Source: an uncultured Oscillospiraceae bacterium
GTDB taxonomy: Bacteria; Bacillota; Clostridia; Oscillospirales; Oscillospiraceae
Assembly (NCBI GenBank): GCA_958438185.1
Contig: CAUBQU010000095.1
Coordinates: 1 to 5,918 of the forward strand
DNA: 5,918 bases
Reading direction: 5' to 3'
In this document: positions 1-5,918 of the stretch, one piece after another
Layout: the number at the start of each line of letters is the position of its first letter
Position numbering within the stretch: position 1 is the first letter of the stretch
Made by a program: the position numbers and the translations under genes
Notes under the pieces: generated by a model
What the model saw: only the letters and a program-made list of their open reading frames with translations
Databases searched by the model: none
Told to the model about the DNA's origin: nothing

Positions 1-23
1 GCGCTTTTCCGTTTTTGATTGGC
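1..23. other. Short 3' flank, possible half of a terminator hairpin
   Basis: These 23 bases follow the stop codon. On the plus strand they read as a GC-containing arm (gcgcttttcc) followed by gtttttg. That could be the right arm and T-tract of a terminator for a gene entering from the left. On the minus strand it could be the left arm of a hairpin for this gene. The matching arm would lie outside the window, so this cannot be confirmed. Confidence 0.2.
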
Positions 24-3000
24 TTATTGGTAGATCAGCTTGTCGCAAAGGTTCTTGATAACCTGGGCAACTTCCGCTCTCGTTGCCAGCTCCAGCGGGT
101 TGATCGTGCTGTCGGACTTGCCGCGCATCAGGCCGCAGCCCACTGCCCAGCAGACATCCTCATAAGCCCAATCGCTGATGGCGTATACATCGGCATAGCG
201 GGCCATCCAGTTGGCATTGCTGACCGAGACGTTCATACCGGTGTAGCGGCAGAAGCGGCGCATCATTGCAGCCATCTGTTCACGGGTGATGTTCTCATCC
301 GGCTTGAACACGCCCTCCGGATAACCGGCGACGATATCATTCTCCGCTGCCCACTTGACATACGGTGCATAGTACTGGTTCTCTGCCACATCCGTAAATT
401 CGCTCTTGCCCGCATACTTGCTGGCGTCGATCCCGGCCACGCGGCCCAGGACCGTAACGAACATAGCACGGTTCATCTGGATCTCCGGCCCAAACAGGGT
501 ATCGGAGACGCCGACGAAGTAGCCGCGGTCCGTCACGAAGTTGATGGCTTCGAAGTACCAAGCGTCCGTTCTGACGTCGGTGAACTGAGACGGGGAATGC
601 ATCGTGTAGGTCACCGTGACGATCACATCGTCATCGGGCATCACGAAGGTGTAAGCCTGCTCATAGTCCGCCTCGCTGGAAATCCGGGTGACGCTGACCG
701 ACTGACCGGCATTGGTCACAACGGCGACATGTTCCACACGCCAGCCGTCGTCCGGGTCGACCTTCACCAGGACATTATCGCCGTAGTCCGCCGTATCGCC
801 ATTGGCGATGGTGACAGTACCATGGTCCTCGCCGGTGAAGGAGATGCCATGGGTCTGGAAGCCGTGGGAGTTGATCACGTAGATCGCCGTGACCGTCAGG
901 TCCTGGGTGACGCAATCAAACGCGGTGTCCCAACGCAGGAACGTGTAGCCTTCGCGGGCCGGGGTTGCCGGGGCGGTGGCAGCACCTTCGTAGGGGACTT
1001 CCTCGACCTTCAGCGTCTTGCCGTCGTAATCGCGGAAGGTCACGGTGAAGAGGTGTCTTGCAAATTCTGCCGTGACTGTGACATTTTCGGCAGGCATGGT
1101 AAAGAAGTAGAAGTTGCCAGAGACGCGGTCCACATTGTAGACCTTGCCGCTCTCGCCGCGGACGACGACATTCACGAGATCATACCCGTAAGCTGCCGTG
1201 ACTTCTGCGGAGACGACATCGCCGACATTGGCCAGCGAAACGCTGGGCTTGACCGTGCCGCCCGCTGCCTCACCGGTGACGACACCGGTCACGGTGTAGC
1301 CGGTCTTGATGACCGTGATGTCGATGGTGACATCATGGTCCGGCATCGTGAAGGTGTAGTTGCCGTCGGCATTGGCCGTCAGCGTCTTGCCGTCAGCCAC
1401 GACGGACGCGATCTCCCAACCGGAAGCCGGGGTGACGGTGATCGTGACAGTATCGGCAAAGTCGTAGTAAAGCGCATCCGTGTAATTGCCGTCCAGCTGG
1501 ACCGTCGCTTCGCCGGTCAGATTGACGCTGGCGAGGTAGGTCAGCTTGGCAAACGTCGCAACGATGTGCACATCGCTGGCCGGCATGATGAAGCTGTAGT
1601 CCACACCGCCGGTGGTCGCATTGGGCTGTACATCCGTGAAGGTGATGGTCTGGTCCTTGCCGAGCTCGTCGACATAGTAAGCCGTAACGGTATCAATGCG
1701 GTAGCCCTCGTTGGGCTTGACATTGAAGGTCGCGGTATCCAGATACGCAACATCCGTCTTCGCGATGGTCACCACGCCGTTGGGATCGGTGGTGTCGTTG
1801 ATCACCTTGTACGTGATCTGCGCAAACACTGCATGCACGACTGTGTCGGACGCCGGCATGGTGAAGGTGTAGTCGCAGCTGTCTTTCTGGCTGCCGTCTG
1901 CCAGCAGGCTCACCTGCTTAGACTCGCCGGACAGCGGGTCCGTGTAGGTGTAGTACAGCTGCGTCAGCATGTAGCCCGTGGCCGGGGTGACATTGACGCT
2001 GATCGTATCGGTGTAATTTGCCGCCATCGCGTCGACGTCTTCGCCGTTCAGGCGCAGCGCGCCCTGGGCCTTATTGTACTGGCTGGTGACATCATAGGTC
2101 ATAGGCTTGAAGGTCGCGCTGACCGTCACGCCCGCGTCGTCGGTGCAGGCCGGCATCCGGAAGGAGTAAGCTTCCTCCGTCGTGCCCGCGTGATCCTTGA
2201 CGGTCTTCGCGCCGGGGATCAGCTCAATTGCGATCGTCTCGCCTGCCTCGTTGACGTAAGTTGCCGAGACCGTATCGACCATGTAGCCGGTCTCCGGGAC
2301 GGCCGTGAAGCTGCACAGATCCAGGTATTCCGCCTGCTCCGTCTTGCCGGCGGCAAAGCTGCCGTGGGGGCCTGCGTTGTAGTGGATGCTGTAGCTGTCC
2401 TTCTCGTAGACGGCGCGGATGACCGTGTCCTTGACGATAACGAAGTCCGCCGGATCAACGGAAGGAGCCGTCACAGGCGTCTCGACATCGGCACTGGACC
2501 AGCCCACGAAGTGATAGCCGGGACGGCCTGTCACTGCCGGGAACTGGGCACTCAGATTCGGGGTGGCCTTGTAGTCCACATTCTGGACCTGCAGCTGGGT
2601 GTTGTCCCAATCCTGGAAGACGACAGCGTAGTAGTCCTCCACAAAGGTGGCACGCACCGTCACGTTGCAGGCCGGCATCGTGAACCGGGCAACATAGCTC
2701 GTCCAATAGGTGTCGTGCTTGTCGTACTTCTGGCTGACCATCGTCAGCGGGAGCTCGACTTCGTCGCCCTCGGCATCGGTATAGACCGCGACCAGATTCT
2801 TCAGTACATAGCCGTATTCCGGTGCAACACGCACATAGACATTATCGTTGACATGGGTCGTGATGTTCTTGTCGCTGGTGGCATTGGCAGAAGCCTTGAT
2901 GCCAGTGTAGACGGTGCCCTTCCCGGTGTTGGCGGTGTTGGTCGTCTCGACGTCGACACCGAGGTCGATCTTTTCAAAGGACGTCTTCACATAGACATCA

Positions 3001-5918
3001 TAATCCGGCATCAGGAAGCTGTAGACGCGGCCATCGGCCGTATCAACGGCAGTCGCTTCCAGGATCGGCGTGTACAGAGGCACATAGCCGCCCTCGGGTT
3101 CGAGGATCTCCTGGCGCTTTGCTTCCTTTGCTGCTTCGACAGCGTTGTAAACTTCGTTCCCGTCTGCATCGCAGAGGATGAAGTTGTCCGCAATTACATC
3201 GCGCGCAACGCCGCCGACTGTGACCTGCGTGCTGATCTGCGTCACACGGTAGCCATCTTCCGGAACGAGCGTGACCGCCGCCGTGGTGTCCTTCGCGAAG
3301 GAGGCCACATTGTTATTGGTATCGCCGACCCAGACCTGGCCGCCGGTGTAGCGCTGGTCTGCAATGACGCGGTAGGTCTTCTGACCAAATTCACAGCTAA
3401 CCGTCACATTGGAGGACGGCATGGTGAAGCGGTAGTAATAGGTGTCGCCGTCGCGCCGGACAAAGCGGGCCGCGATGGGAGAACCGCTCTCGTCCAGGAC
3501 CTGGAGGGTATCCCTCAGGACCTCGTAACCGGCATCCGGCAGGAGGCCGATCTCGACCTCATCGCCGACCGTCGCATCAAGGACTGTGCCGTAGACGATC
3601 TCATTGGGGTCATCCGCCAGGCGTACGCCGATCTGCCCATTGGCAGCGGCCGTATCCGGCGTGACGGTATAAACCGTCTTGGCATAGTTCACTTCCACGG
3701 TCACATGGTAGGAGACCATGCGGAATGCGATGGTCGCTTCGGACGTGCCGGGCTGGATGTTCATTAGATGCTCGCCATCCGCGCCCAGGACGTAAACCTT
3801 TTCGCCTGCGCCGTTGAGGTAGTAGACGCTGTAGCTCTCCACATACCAGCCCTGCTCGGCCTGGACGTCAATCGCCACGTCTTCGCCCTGTTTCACGGGC
3901 AGATTCGTCGTGGTGTAGCCGTTGATCGTATAGGTGCCACCCTCGCCCGGCGTCTCGATGACGCTGACATCAAAGGACTTGGGCTCCGTATAGACCGCGA
4001 CCTCTACATTTTCTGCGGGCATGGTGAATTCATAGACATACACGCCCGTCATCGCATTGAAGCGCTTGAGATAGGACTGGACCACTGTATCGGAATCCGT
4101 GCCCCGGATCGCCAGGCCGCTGATGGTGTAATCAAACTCTGGCTTGACGCTGATGCTGACGGTGTTATCCGTCGCGGAGGCAACGGTCATGCCGTAATTA
4201 TCCTCGGTCGAGAAGTCCACAGAGCTGGGCGTCCGCGGGTCGGAGACGACAAGCTTCTCCAGGTGCTCGCTGCAATCGTCCGCCCGGGCGACCGTGTAGC
4301 GCTGCGCCTGATAGGACGCCTTGAGGATCGTATTCGCATTGACCGTGATAGATTCGCTGCTGGCACCGGTCAGCAGAACATCCGGCGTCTCGCCTGCGAT
4401 CACGAACCAGCCTTCGAAGTCGTAGCCGGTGCGGGCAAGGGCCGCAATGTACGTCGTCAGATCGACAGTCTCTCCAGCCTTGACTGCCTGGCTGAGGATC
4501 AGATTATTGTTATAATCCAAAACCTGCAGCGTGTAGGAGGCCTTGACCGCGCTGGCCGTCACGACTACATTGCCTGCCGGCATGGTGAAGCAATAATGCA
4601 TCGTGCCGTCTTCGTCCGTGCTGAGGTACGTCAGGTAGACGAAGCTGTTGCCGCACTTTGCAGTGACCGCGTCGATCACATAATTCTTGTTGGGCTGAAC
4701 GGCCACATCGACCAACTCGCCCACCGTCGCCGTACCGGCAGCGTCTTCCGGGTTCTGGGAGACAGCCGTCAGCGTCTCGTTGCCGTCACCCTTTGTCGTG
4801 ACATTGAACACGTTCTGCGTGCATTCGATATGCAGCCACGCCTCGGCAGCCGGCATCTTGAAGTTGTAGACGCCGTTCGCGTCTGGCTCCAGGATGACCT
4901 TCGTCGTGACATTGTCCATGACAGTCGTGTAATACACGCTGGTCATGGCGTAATTCTTCTGCGGCGTGACTGTCAGGCTAATCTGCTCGCCTGCTGCGAT
5001 CGTCGCGACATCGGCATCGGGGATCTCATAGGTATTCCCAGCCGCCGTCAGCGTGCCGTCCGCGTTGCGGCCCTGAATGTGCAGCAGATAGTCCGCGCCG
5101 GCCCATTTCGCCGTAAAGACGACCACATCACCGGGCGCACCGTGGATCTGCTCCTTGCCGCCAGCGGCCAGCAGGGCATAGTCGTCATTTTCCCAGCCCA
5201 GGAAGCGGAAGCCTGTCTTCTCCGGCGCTGCAGGTGCGGTCACCAGACCGCCGTCCTCGACGAAGAACCAGTCATACATGTAGCCGTCTTCATCGACGAA
5301 TTTGACGATTACATCGTCGTTCTTTTCCCAGCGGGCCACGAACTGTGCGTTCCCCTTGACCAGGTACTGGGCGCCTGCCATATAGACAATGCCCGTTTCG
5401 CTGTCGCGCCAGCCCAGGAAGGTATAACCCTCGCGGGTCAGCTCAGTGGTCGGCAGCGTTGCGACCGTGCTATAAGGTACCGTCATCGCAGGGATGTACG
5501 TAGGCTCGCCGCCTGCGGTATCAAACTGCAGCGTGCAATTCTCCGCCGTTCCGCTGGCGACCAGGACCGTGTCCGCCGTAACTGCAATGGCATCCGCCGC
5601 TGCGCCCGACAGGATCGCGCCCTTGTTCATGCCTTCCAGCACTTCCCAGCCGTTGAACGTATAACCTTCACGCTGGATCTGCGCGACATAAGTGGTCAGA
5701 TCCACCGTTTCCCCCGCTTGGACAGCTTGGCTGAAGATCAGGTTTTTGTCATAATCCAACAGCTGCAGGGTGTAGGCAGCCTTGACCGTATTGGCCCGGA
5801 TGGAAACATCGGAATTCGGCATGCAGAACGCATATTGCTTTGTGCCATCCTCCAGGGTCGTACCATAAACCAGGTAGACGAAGCCGCTTTCGGAGGTTGC
5901 AATGACGGAATCAATGGC
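24..5918 (-). CDS. Giant repeat-rich surface protein with C-terminal SLH domains, 5' end outside window
   Basis: The frame is open from the right edge to TAA at 24-26, giving 1,964 visible residues; residue numbers here count from 5918. Order: partial FTMP module 1-47; InlB B-repeat-like modules 48-126, 128-199 and 203-275; FTMP 277-368 and 369-460; InlB-like 461-539; five FTMP 540-1095; InlB-like 1096-1173; five FTMP 1175-1622; InlB-like 1623-1682; FTMP 1684-1773; SLH domains 1777-1831, 1839-1894 and 1904-1961. The Met at 5822 is not the start: the 32 codons upstream are open and encode the first part of the same FTMP module. SLH domains are known to bind secondary cell wall polymers non-covalently, so the protein is probably exported and wall-bound with the repeats as a stalk. 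I see no LPXTG motif, dockerin, transmembrane segment or catalytic motif. The signal peptide and N-terminal domain are expected upstream. The function (adhesin, matrix or S-layer-associated protein) is not determined. Certainty is high for the gene and its anchoring and low for its role. Confidence 0.95.
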   Translation of the reverse strand, partial: AIDSVIATSESGFVYLVYGTTLEDGTKQYAFCMPNSDVSIRANTVKAAYTLQLLDYDKNLIFSQAVQAGETVDLTTYVAQIQREGYTFNGWEVLEGMNKGAILSGAAADAIAVTADTVLVASGTAENCTLQFDTAGGEPTYIPAMTVPYSTVATLPTTELTREGYTFLGWRDSETGIVYMAGAQYLVKGNAQFVARWEKNDDVIVKFVDEDGYMYDWFFVEDGGLVTAPAAPEKTGFRFLGWENDDYALLAAGGKEQIHGAPGDVVVFTAKWAGADYLLHIQGRNADGTLTAAGNTYEIPDADVATIAAGEQISLTVTPQKNYAMTSVYYTTVMDNVTTKVILEPDANGVYNFKMPAAEAWLHIECTQNVFNVTTKGDGNETLTAVSQNPEDAAGTATVGELVDVAVQPNKNYVIDAVTAKCGNSFVYLTYLSTDEDGTMHYCFTMPAGNVVVTASAVKASYTLQVLDYNNNLILSQAVKAGETVDLTTYIAALARTGYDFEGWFVIAGETPDVLLTGASSESITVNANTILKASYQAQRYTVARADDCSEHLEKLVVSDPRTPSSVDFSTEDNYGMTVASATDNTVSISVKPEFDYTISGLAIRGTDSDTVVQSYLKRFNAMTGVYVYEFTMPAENVEVAVYTEPKSFDVSVIETPGEGGTYTINGYTTTNLPVKQGEDVAIDVQAEQGWYVESYSVYYLNGAGEKVYVLGADGEHLMNIQPGTSEATIAFRMVSYHVTVEVNYAKTVYTVTPDTAAANGQIGVRLADDPNEIVYGTVLDATVGDEVEIGLLPDAGYEVLRDTLQVLDESGSPIAARFVRRDGDTYYYRFTMPSSNVTVSCEFGQKTYRVIADQRYTGGQVWVGDTNNNVASFAKDTTAAVTLVPEDGYRVTQISTQVTVGGVARDVIADNFILCDADGNEVYNAVEAAKEAKRQEILEPEGGYVPLYTPILEATAVDTADGRVYSFLMPDYDVYVKTSFEKIDLGVDVETTNTANTGKGTVYTGIKASANATSDKNITTHVNDNVYVRVAPEYGYVLKNLVAVYTDAEGDEVELPLTMVSQKYDKHDTYWTSYVARFTMPACNVTVRATFVEDYYAVVFQDWDNTQLQVQNVDYKATPNLSAQFPAVTGRPGYHFVGWSSADVETPVTAPSVDPADFVIVKDTVIRAVYEKDSYSIHYNAGPHGSFAAGKTEQAEYLDLCSFTAVPETGYMVDTVSATYVNEAGETIAIELIPGAKTVKDHAGTTEEAYSFRMPACTDDAGVTVSATFKPMTYDVTSQYNKAQGALRLNGEDVDAMAANYTDTISVNVTPATGYMLTQLYYTYTDPLSGESKQVSLLADGSQKDSCDYTFTMPASDTVVHAVFAQITYKVINDTTDPNGVVTIAKTDVAYLDTATFNVKPNEGYRIDTVTAYYVDELGKDQTITFTDVQPNATTGGVDYSFIMPASDVHIVATFAKLTYLASVNLTGEATVQLDGNYTDALYYDFADTVTITVTPASGWEIASVVADGKTLTANADGNYTFTMPDHDVTIDITVIKTGYTVTGVVTGEAAGGTVKPSVSLANVGDVVSAEVTAAYGYDLVNVVVRGESGKVYNVDRVSGNFYFFTMPAENVTVTAEFARHLFTVTFRDYDGKTLKVEEVPYEGAATAPATPAREGYTFLRWDTAFDCVTQDLTVTAIYVINSHGFQTHGISFTGEDHGTVTIANGDTADYGDNVLVKVDPDDGWRVEHVAVVTNAGQSVSVTRISSEADYEQAYTFVMPDDDVIVTVTYTMHSPSQFTDVRTDAWYFEAINFVTDRGYFVGVSDTLFGPEIQMNRAMFVTVLGRVAGIDASKYAGKSEFTDVAENQYYAPYVKWAAENDIVAGYPEGVFKPDENITREQMAAMMRRFCRYTGMNVSVSNANWMARYADVYAISDWAYEDVCWAVGCGLMRGKSDSTINPLELATRAEVAQVIKNLCDKLIYQ
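36..593 (-). other. Three tandem SLH (S-layer homology) domains, C-terminal wall anchor
   Basis: Residues 1777-1961 form three units. Each has an FxDV or YADV opening, an aromatic W/YYxxY stretch, a helix, a G-x-x-x-G turn with xFxP or INP, and the binding-motif position. That motif reads NRAM at 1816-1819 in SLH1, TREQ at 1878-1881 in SLH2 and TRAE at 1946-1949 in SLH3. In characterised SLH trimers the TRAE-type motif contacts the secondary cell wall polymer. SLH3 is canonical, with SDWAYE, CWAV, and TRAEVAQ. SLH1 is the most diverged at the motif. The trimer ends three residues before the stop, the usual position of a C-terminal SLH anchor. Confidence 0.93.
600..869 (-). repeat. FTMP module 13, membrane-proximal repeat before SLH
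   Basis: Residues 1684-1773. It shows the family pattern: GTVTI near the start, a DYGDNVLVKV strand, DDGWRV in place of the usual P-x-x-GY, and the closing YTFVMPDDDVIVTVTY strand. It joins the InlB-like module upstream to the SLH trimer with almost no linker. Confidence 0.8.
873..1052 (-). repeat. InlB B-repeat-like module F (shortest, GW changed to RW)
   Basis: Residues 1623-1682. It has the InlB B-repeat (Listeria-Bacteroides repeat, Flg_new type) layout: FTVTFRDYDG, a KVEEVPYEG strand, APATPAREGYTF, and the closing LTVTAIY strand. At 60 residues it is the shortest of the six InlB-like modules, and the usual Gly-Trp is Arg-Trp at 1662-1663. Confidence 0.82.
1053..2396 (-). repeat. Block of five tandem FTMP modules (8-12)
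   Basis: Modules lie at residues 1175-1272 (2103-2396), 1274-1367 (1818-2099), 1369-1458 (1545-1814), 1460-1539 (1302-1541) and 1540-1622 (1053-1301). Each has a T/SYxV opening strand, a GxV/L hairpin, an xDTxxxxVxP-x-x-GY or GW core, and a closing strand: YSFRMPAC, YTFTMPAS, YSFIMPAS, YTFTMPDH and FFTMPAEN. Module 8 carries three extra residues between MPA and the VTV strand (CTDDAG). Module 12 has the cleanest consensus. The pattern resembles the divergent InlB B-repeat domain family. A role as a rigid stalk is inferred. Confidence 0.8.
2400..2633 (-). repeat. InlB B-repeat-like module E
   Basis: Residues 1096-1173. It has AVVFQDWDN, QVQNVDYKATP, GRPGYHFVGW with the conserved Gly-Trp at 1139-1140, and a closing VIRAVYEKD strand. 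It sits between the two five-module FTMP blocks and looks like a punctuating module in the stalk. Confidence 0.85.
2634..4301 (-). repeat. Block of five tandem FTMP modules (3-7)
   Basis: Modules lie at residues 540-646 (3981-4301), 648-746 (3681-3977), 748-847 (3378-3677), 848-983 (2970-3377) and 985-1095 (2634-2966). Closing strands are YEFTMPAENVEV, IAFRMVSYHVTV, YRFTMPSSNVTV, YSFLMPDYDVYV and ARFTMPACNVTV. These modules are longer (about 99-136 residues) than those of the downstream block (80-98). Module 4 has lost the Pro of MP. Module 6 carries an insertion of about 43 residues. Assignment to the family rests on the repeated closing strand and the P-x-x-GY/F/W core; the early strands of each module are poorly conserved. 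Confidence 0.78.
4302..4538 (-). repeat. InlB B-repeat-like module D
   Basis: Residues 461-539. It has SYTLQVLDYNNNL, KAGETVDLTTY, RTGYDFEGW with Gly-Trp at 503-504, and a closing TILKASYQ strand. Its first 44 residues match module A at 31 positions. It is the second half of a duplicated FTMP-InlB block. Confidence 0.85.
4407..4676 (-). repeat. Duplicated FTMP-InlB block, copy 2
   Basis: Ninety codons that align without gaps to 5646-5915 at a constant 1,239-base (413-codon) offset. By hand I count 54 of 90 identical residues. The DNA core 4445-4557 is about 77 percent identical to 5684-5796. This is well above the similarity between other modules, so it marks a more recent duplication inside the gene. 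Confidence 0.8.
4539..5090 (-). repeat. Two tandem FTMP modules (1-2)
   Basis: Residues 277-368 (4815-5090) and 369-460 (4539-4814). Both have a VTPQKNY or VQPNKNY core in place of P-x-x-GY, followed by xxVYYTT or AVTAKCG strands and the closing YNFKMPAAEAWL or YCFTMPAGNVVV. Module 2 is the closest relative in the window of the partial module at the right edge. Confidence 0.8.
5094..5312 (-). repeat. InlB B-repeat-like module C
   Basis: Residues 203-275. It has VIVKFVDEDGY, an aromatic strand YDWFFVEDGG, APEKTGFRFLGW with Gly-Trp at 241-242, and a closing VVVFTAKW strand. It is the third of three consecutive InlB-like modules. Tandem InlB B-repeats of this kind are common in surface proteins of Gram-positive bacteria. 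Confidence 0.87.
5322..5537 (-). repeat. InlB B-repeat-like module B
   Basis: Residues 128-199. This is the most canonical copy: LQFDTAGGEP, a MTVPYSTVATLP strand, TREGYTFLGW with Gly-Trp at 169-170, GIVYMAGAQYLV, and the closing AQFVARWEK. It matches the textbook InlB B-repeat pattern of V-x-F-x-x-x-G-G, then GYTFxGW, then xxxAxW. Confidence 0.92.
5541..5777 (-). repeat. InlB B-repeat-like module A
   Basis: Residues 48-126. It has AYTLQLLDYDKNL, QAGETVDLTTY, QREGYTFNGW with Gly-Trp at 90-91, and a closing TVLVASGTAE strand. It is the counterpart of module D and belongs to the first copy of the duplicated block. Confidence 0.87.
5646..5915 (-). repeat. Duplicated FTMP-InlB block, copy 1
   Basis: Partner of the block at 4407-4676. 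It covers the end of the partial FTMP module and the first half of InlB-like module A. The duplicated unit probably extends past the right edge, because the match is still good there. Confidence 0.8.
5778..5918 (-). repeat. Partial FTMP module cut by the right window edge
   Basis: Residues 1-47, the C-terminal half of an FTMP module. It reads through IDSVIA, GFVYLVY, a DGTKQYAFCMP closing strand and NSDVSIRANTVKA. The in-frame ATG at 5820-5822 encodes the Met of the MP signature, which is a conserved internal position in the other modules. It is therefore not a start codon. The rest of the module lies outside the window. Confidence 0.85.

Noticed and set aside
263..561. Short minus-strand frames at 263-469 and 337-561 overlapping the SLH region
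   Set aside because: They lie in other frames of the SLH-coding sequence, have low-complexity Arg/Ser/Met-rich translations and show no domain. They are shadows of the main gene.
1541..3193. Short minus-strand frames at 1541-1753, 2219-2458, 2455-2706 and 3011-3193
   Set aside because: All are contained in the main gene on the same strand in shifted frames. Their translations are Arg/Ser/Thr-rich, as expected from frame-shifted reading of GC-rich coding DNA.
3699..3728. Possible frameshift at the degenerate MP site of module 4
   Set aside because: The frame stays open and resumes clear module sequence on both sides, so this is a substitution and not a frameshift or pseudogene.
15..3767. Plus-strand open frame of 1,250 codons antisense to the surface protein gene
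   Set aside because: It lies in exact codon register opposite the real gene, starts with TTG and has no visible ribosome binding site. Its translation is a mirror of the repeats (recurrent RHGEG/RHxEAV, VGIG and DRD patterns) with no recognisable domain. Its length is explained by the absence of TTA, CTA and TCA codons in the sense gene.
24..5918. Possible CRISPR array or mobile element suggested by the recurring ggcatggtgaa-type motif
   Set aside because: The motif recurs about every 240-410 bases and encodes the FTMP signature in frame each time. Spacing and divergence fit protein modules, not direct repeats with spacers, and no transposase or inverted repeats were seen.

Overview
The window holds one gene. 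A single reading frame on the minus strand runs from the right edge (5918) to a TAA stop at 24-26, giving 1,964 visible codons with no frameshift or internal stop. The 5' end of the gene lies beyond the right edge, so the start codon, promoter, ribosome binding site and any signal peptide are not visible. Only 23 bases lie beyond the stop.

The product is a very large, modular, surface-type protein, about 210 kDa for the visible part alone. From N to C terminus the visible order is: one partial 'FTMP' module, three InlB B-repeat-like modules, two FTMP modules, one InlB-like, five FTMP, one InlB-like, five FTMP, one InlB-like, one FTMP, and three S-layer homology (SLH) domains ending three residues before the stop. 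'FTMP' is my label for beta-rich repeats of about 80-135 residues that end in a [YF]xF[TRKLIV]MP...DVxVxAxF-type strand. They resemble the divergent InlB B-repeat family. I see no catalytic domain. The simplest reading is a long repetitive stalk held on the wall by SLH domains binding a secondary cell wall polymer, with any adhesive or enzymatic head lying upstream of the window.

Organism: SLH anchoring plus InlB-type repeats, GC content in the high 50s percent by eye, and an SLH sequence style (SDWAYE, then a TRAEVAQ motif) typical of Clostridia suggest a Gram-positive anaerobe of the Oscillospiraceae/Ruminococcaceae kind, probably from a gut community. This is inference from style, not a database match. 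Codon use is strongly skewed: I find no TTA or TCA codon and a single CTA. This leaves the antisense register open for thousands of bases and produces a spurious 1,250-codon plus-strand frame.

I see no RNA gene, CRISPR array, mobile element or multi-gene system. The points worth following are the modular layout, a duplicated FTMP-InlB block at a 1,239-base offset, a helical insertion in one module, one module that lost its MP signature, and the missing 5' part of the gene.
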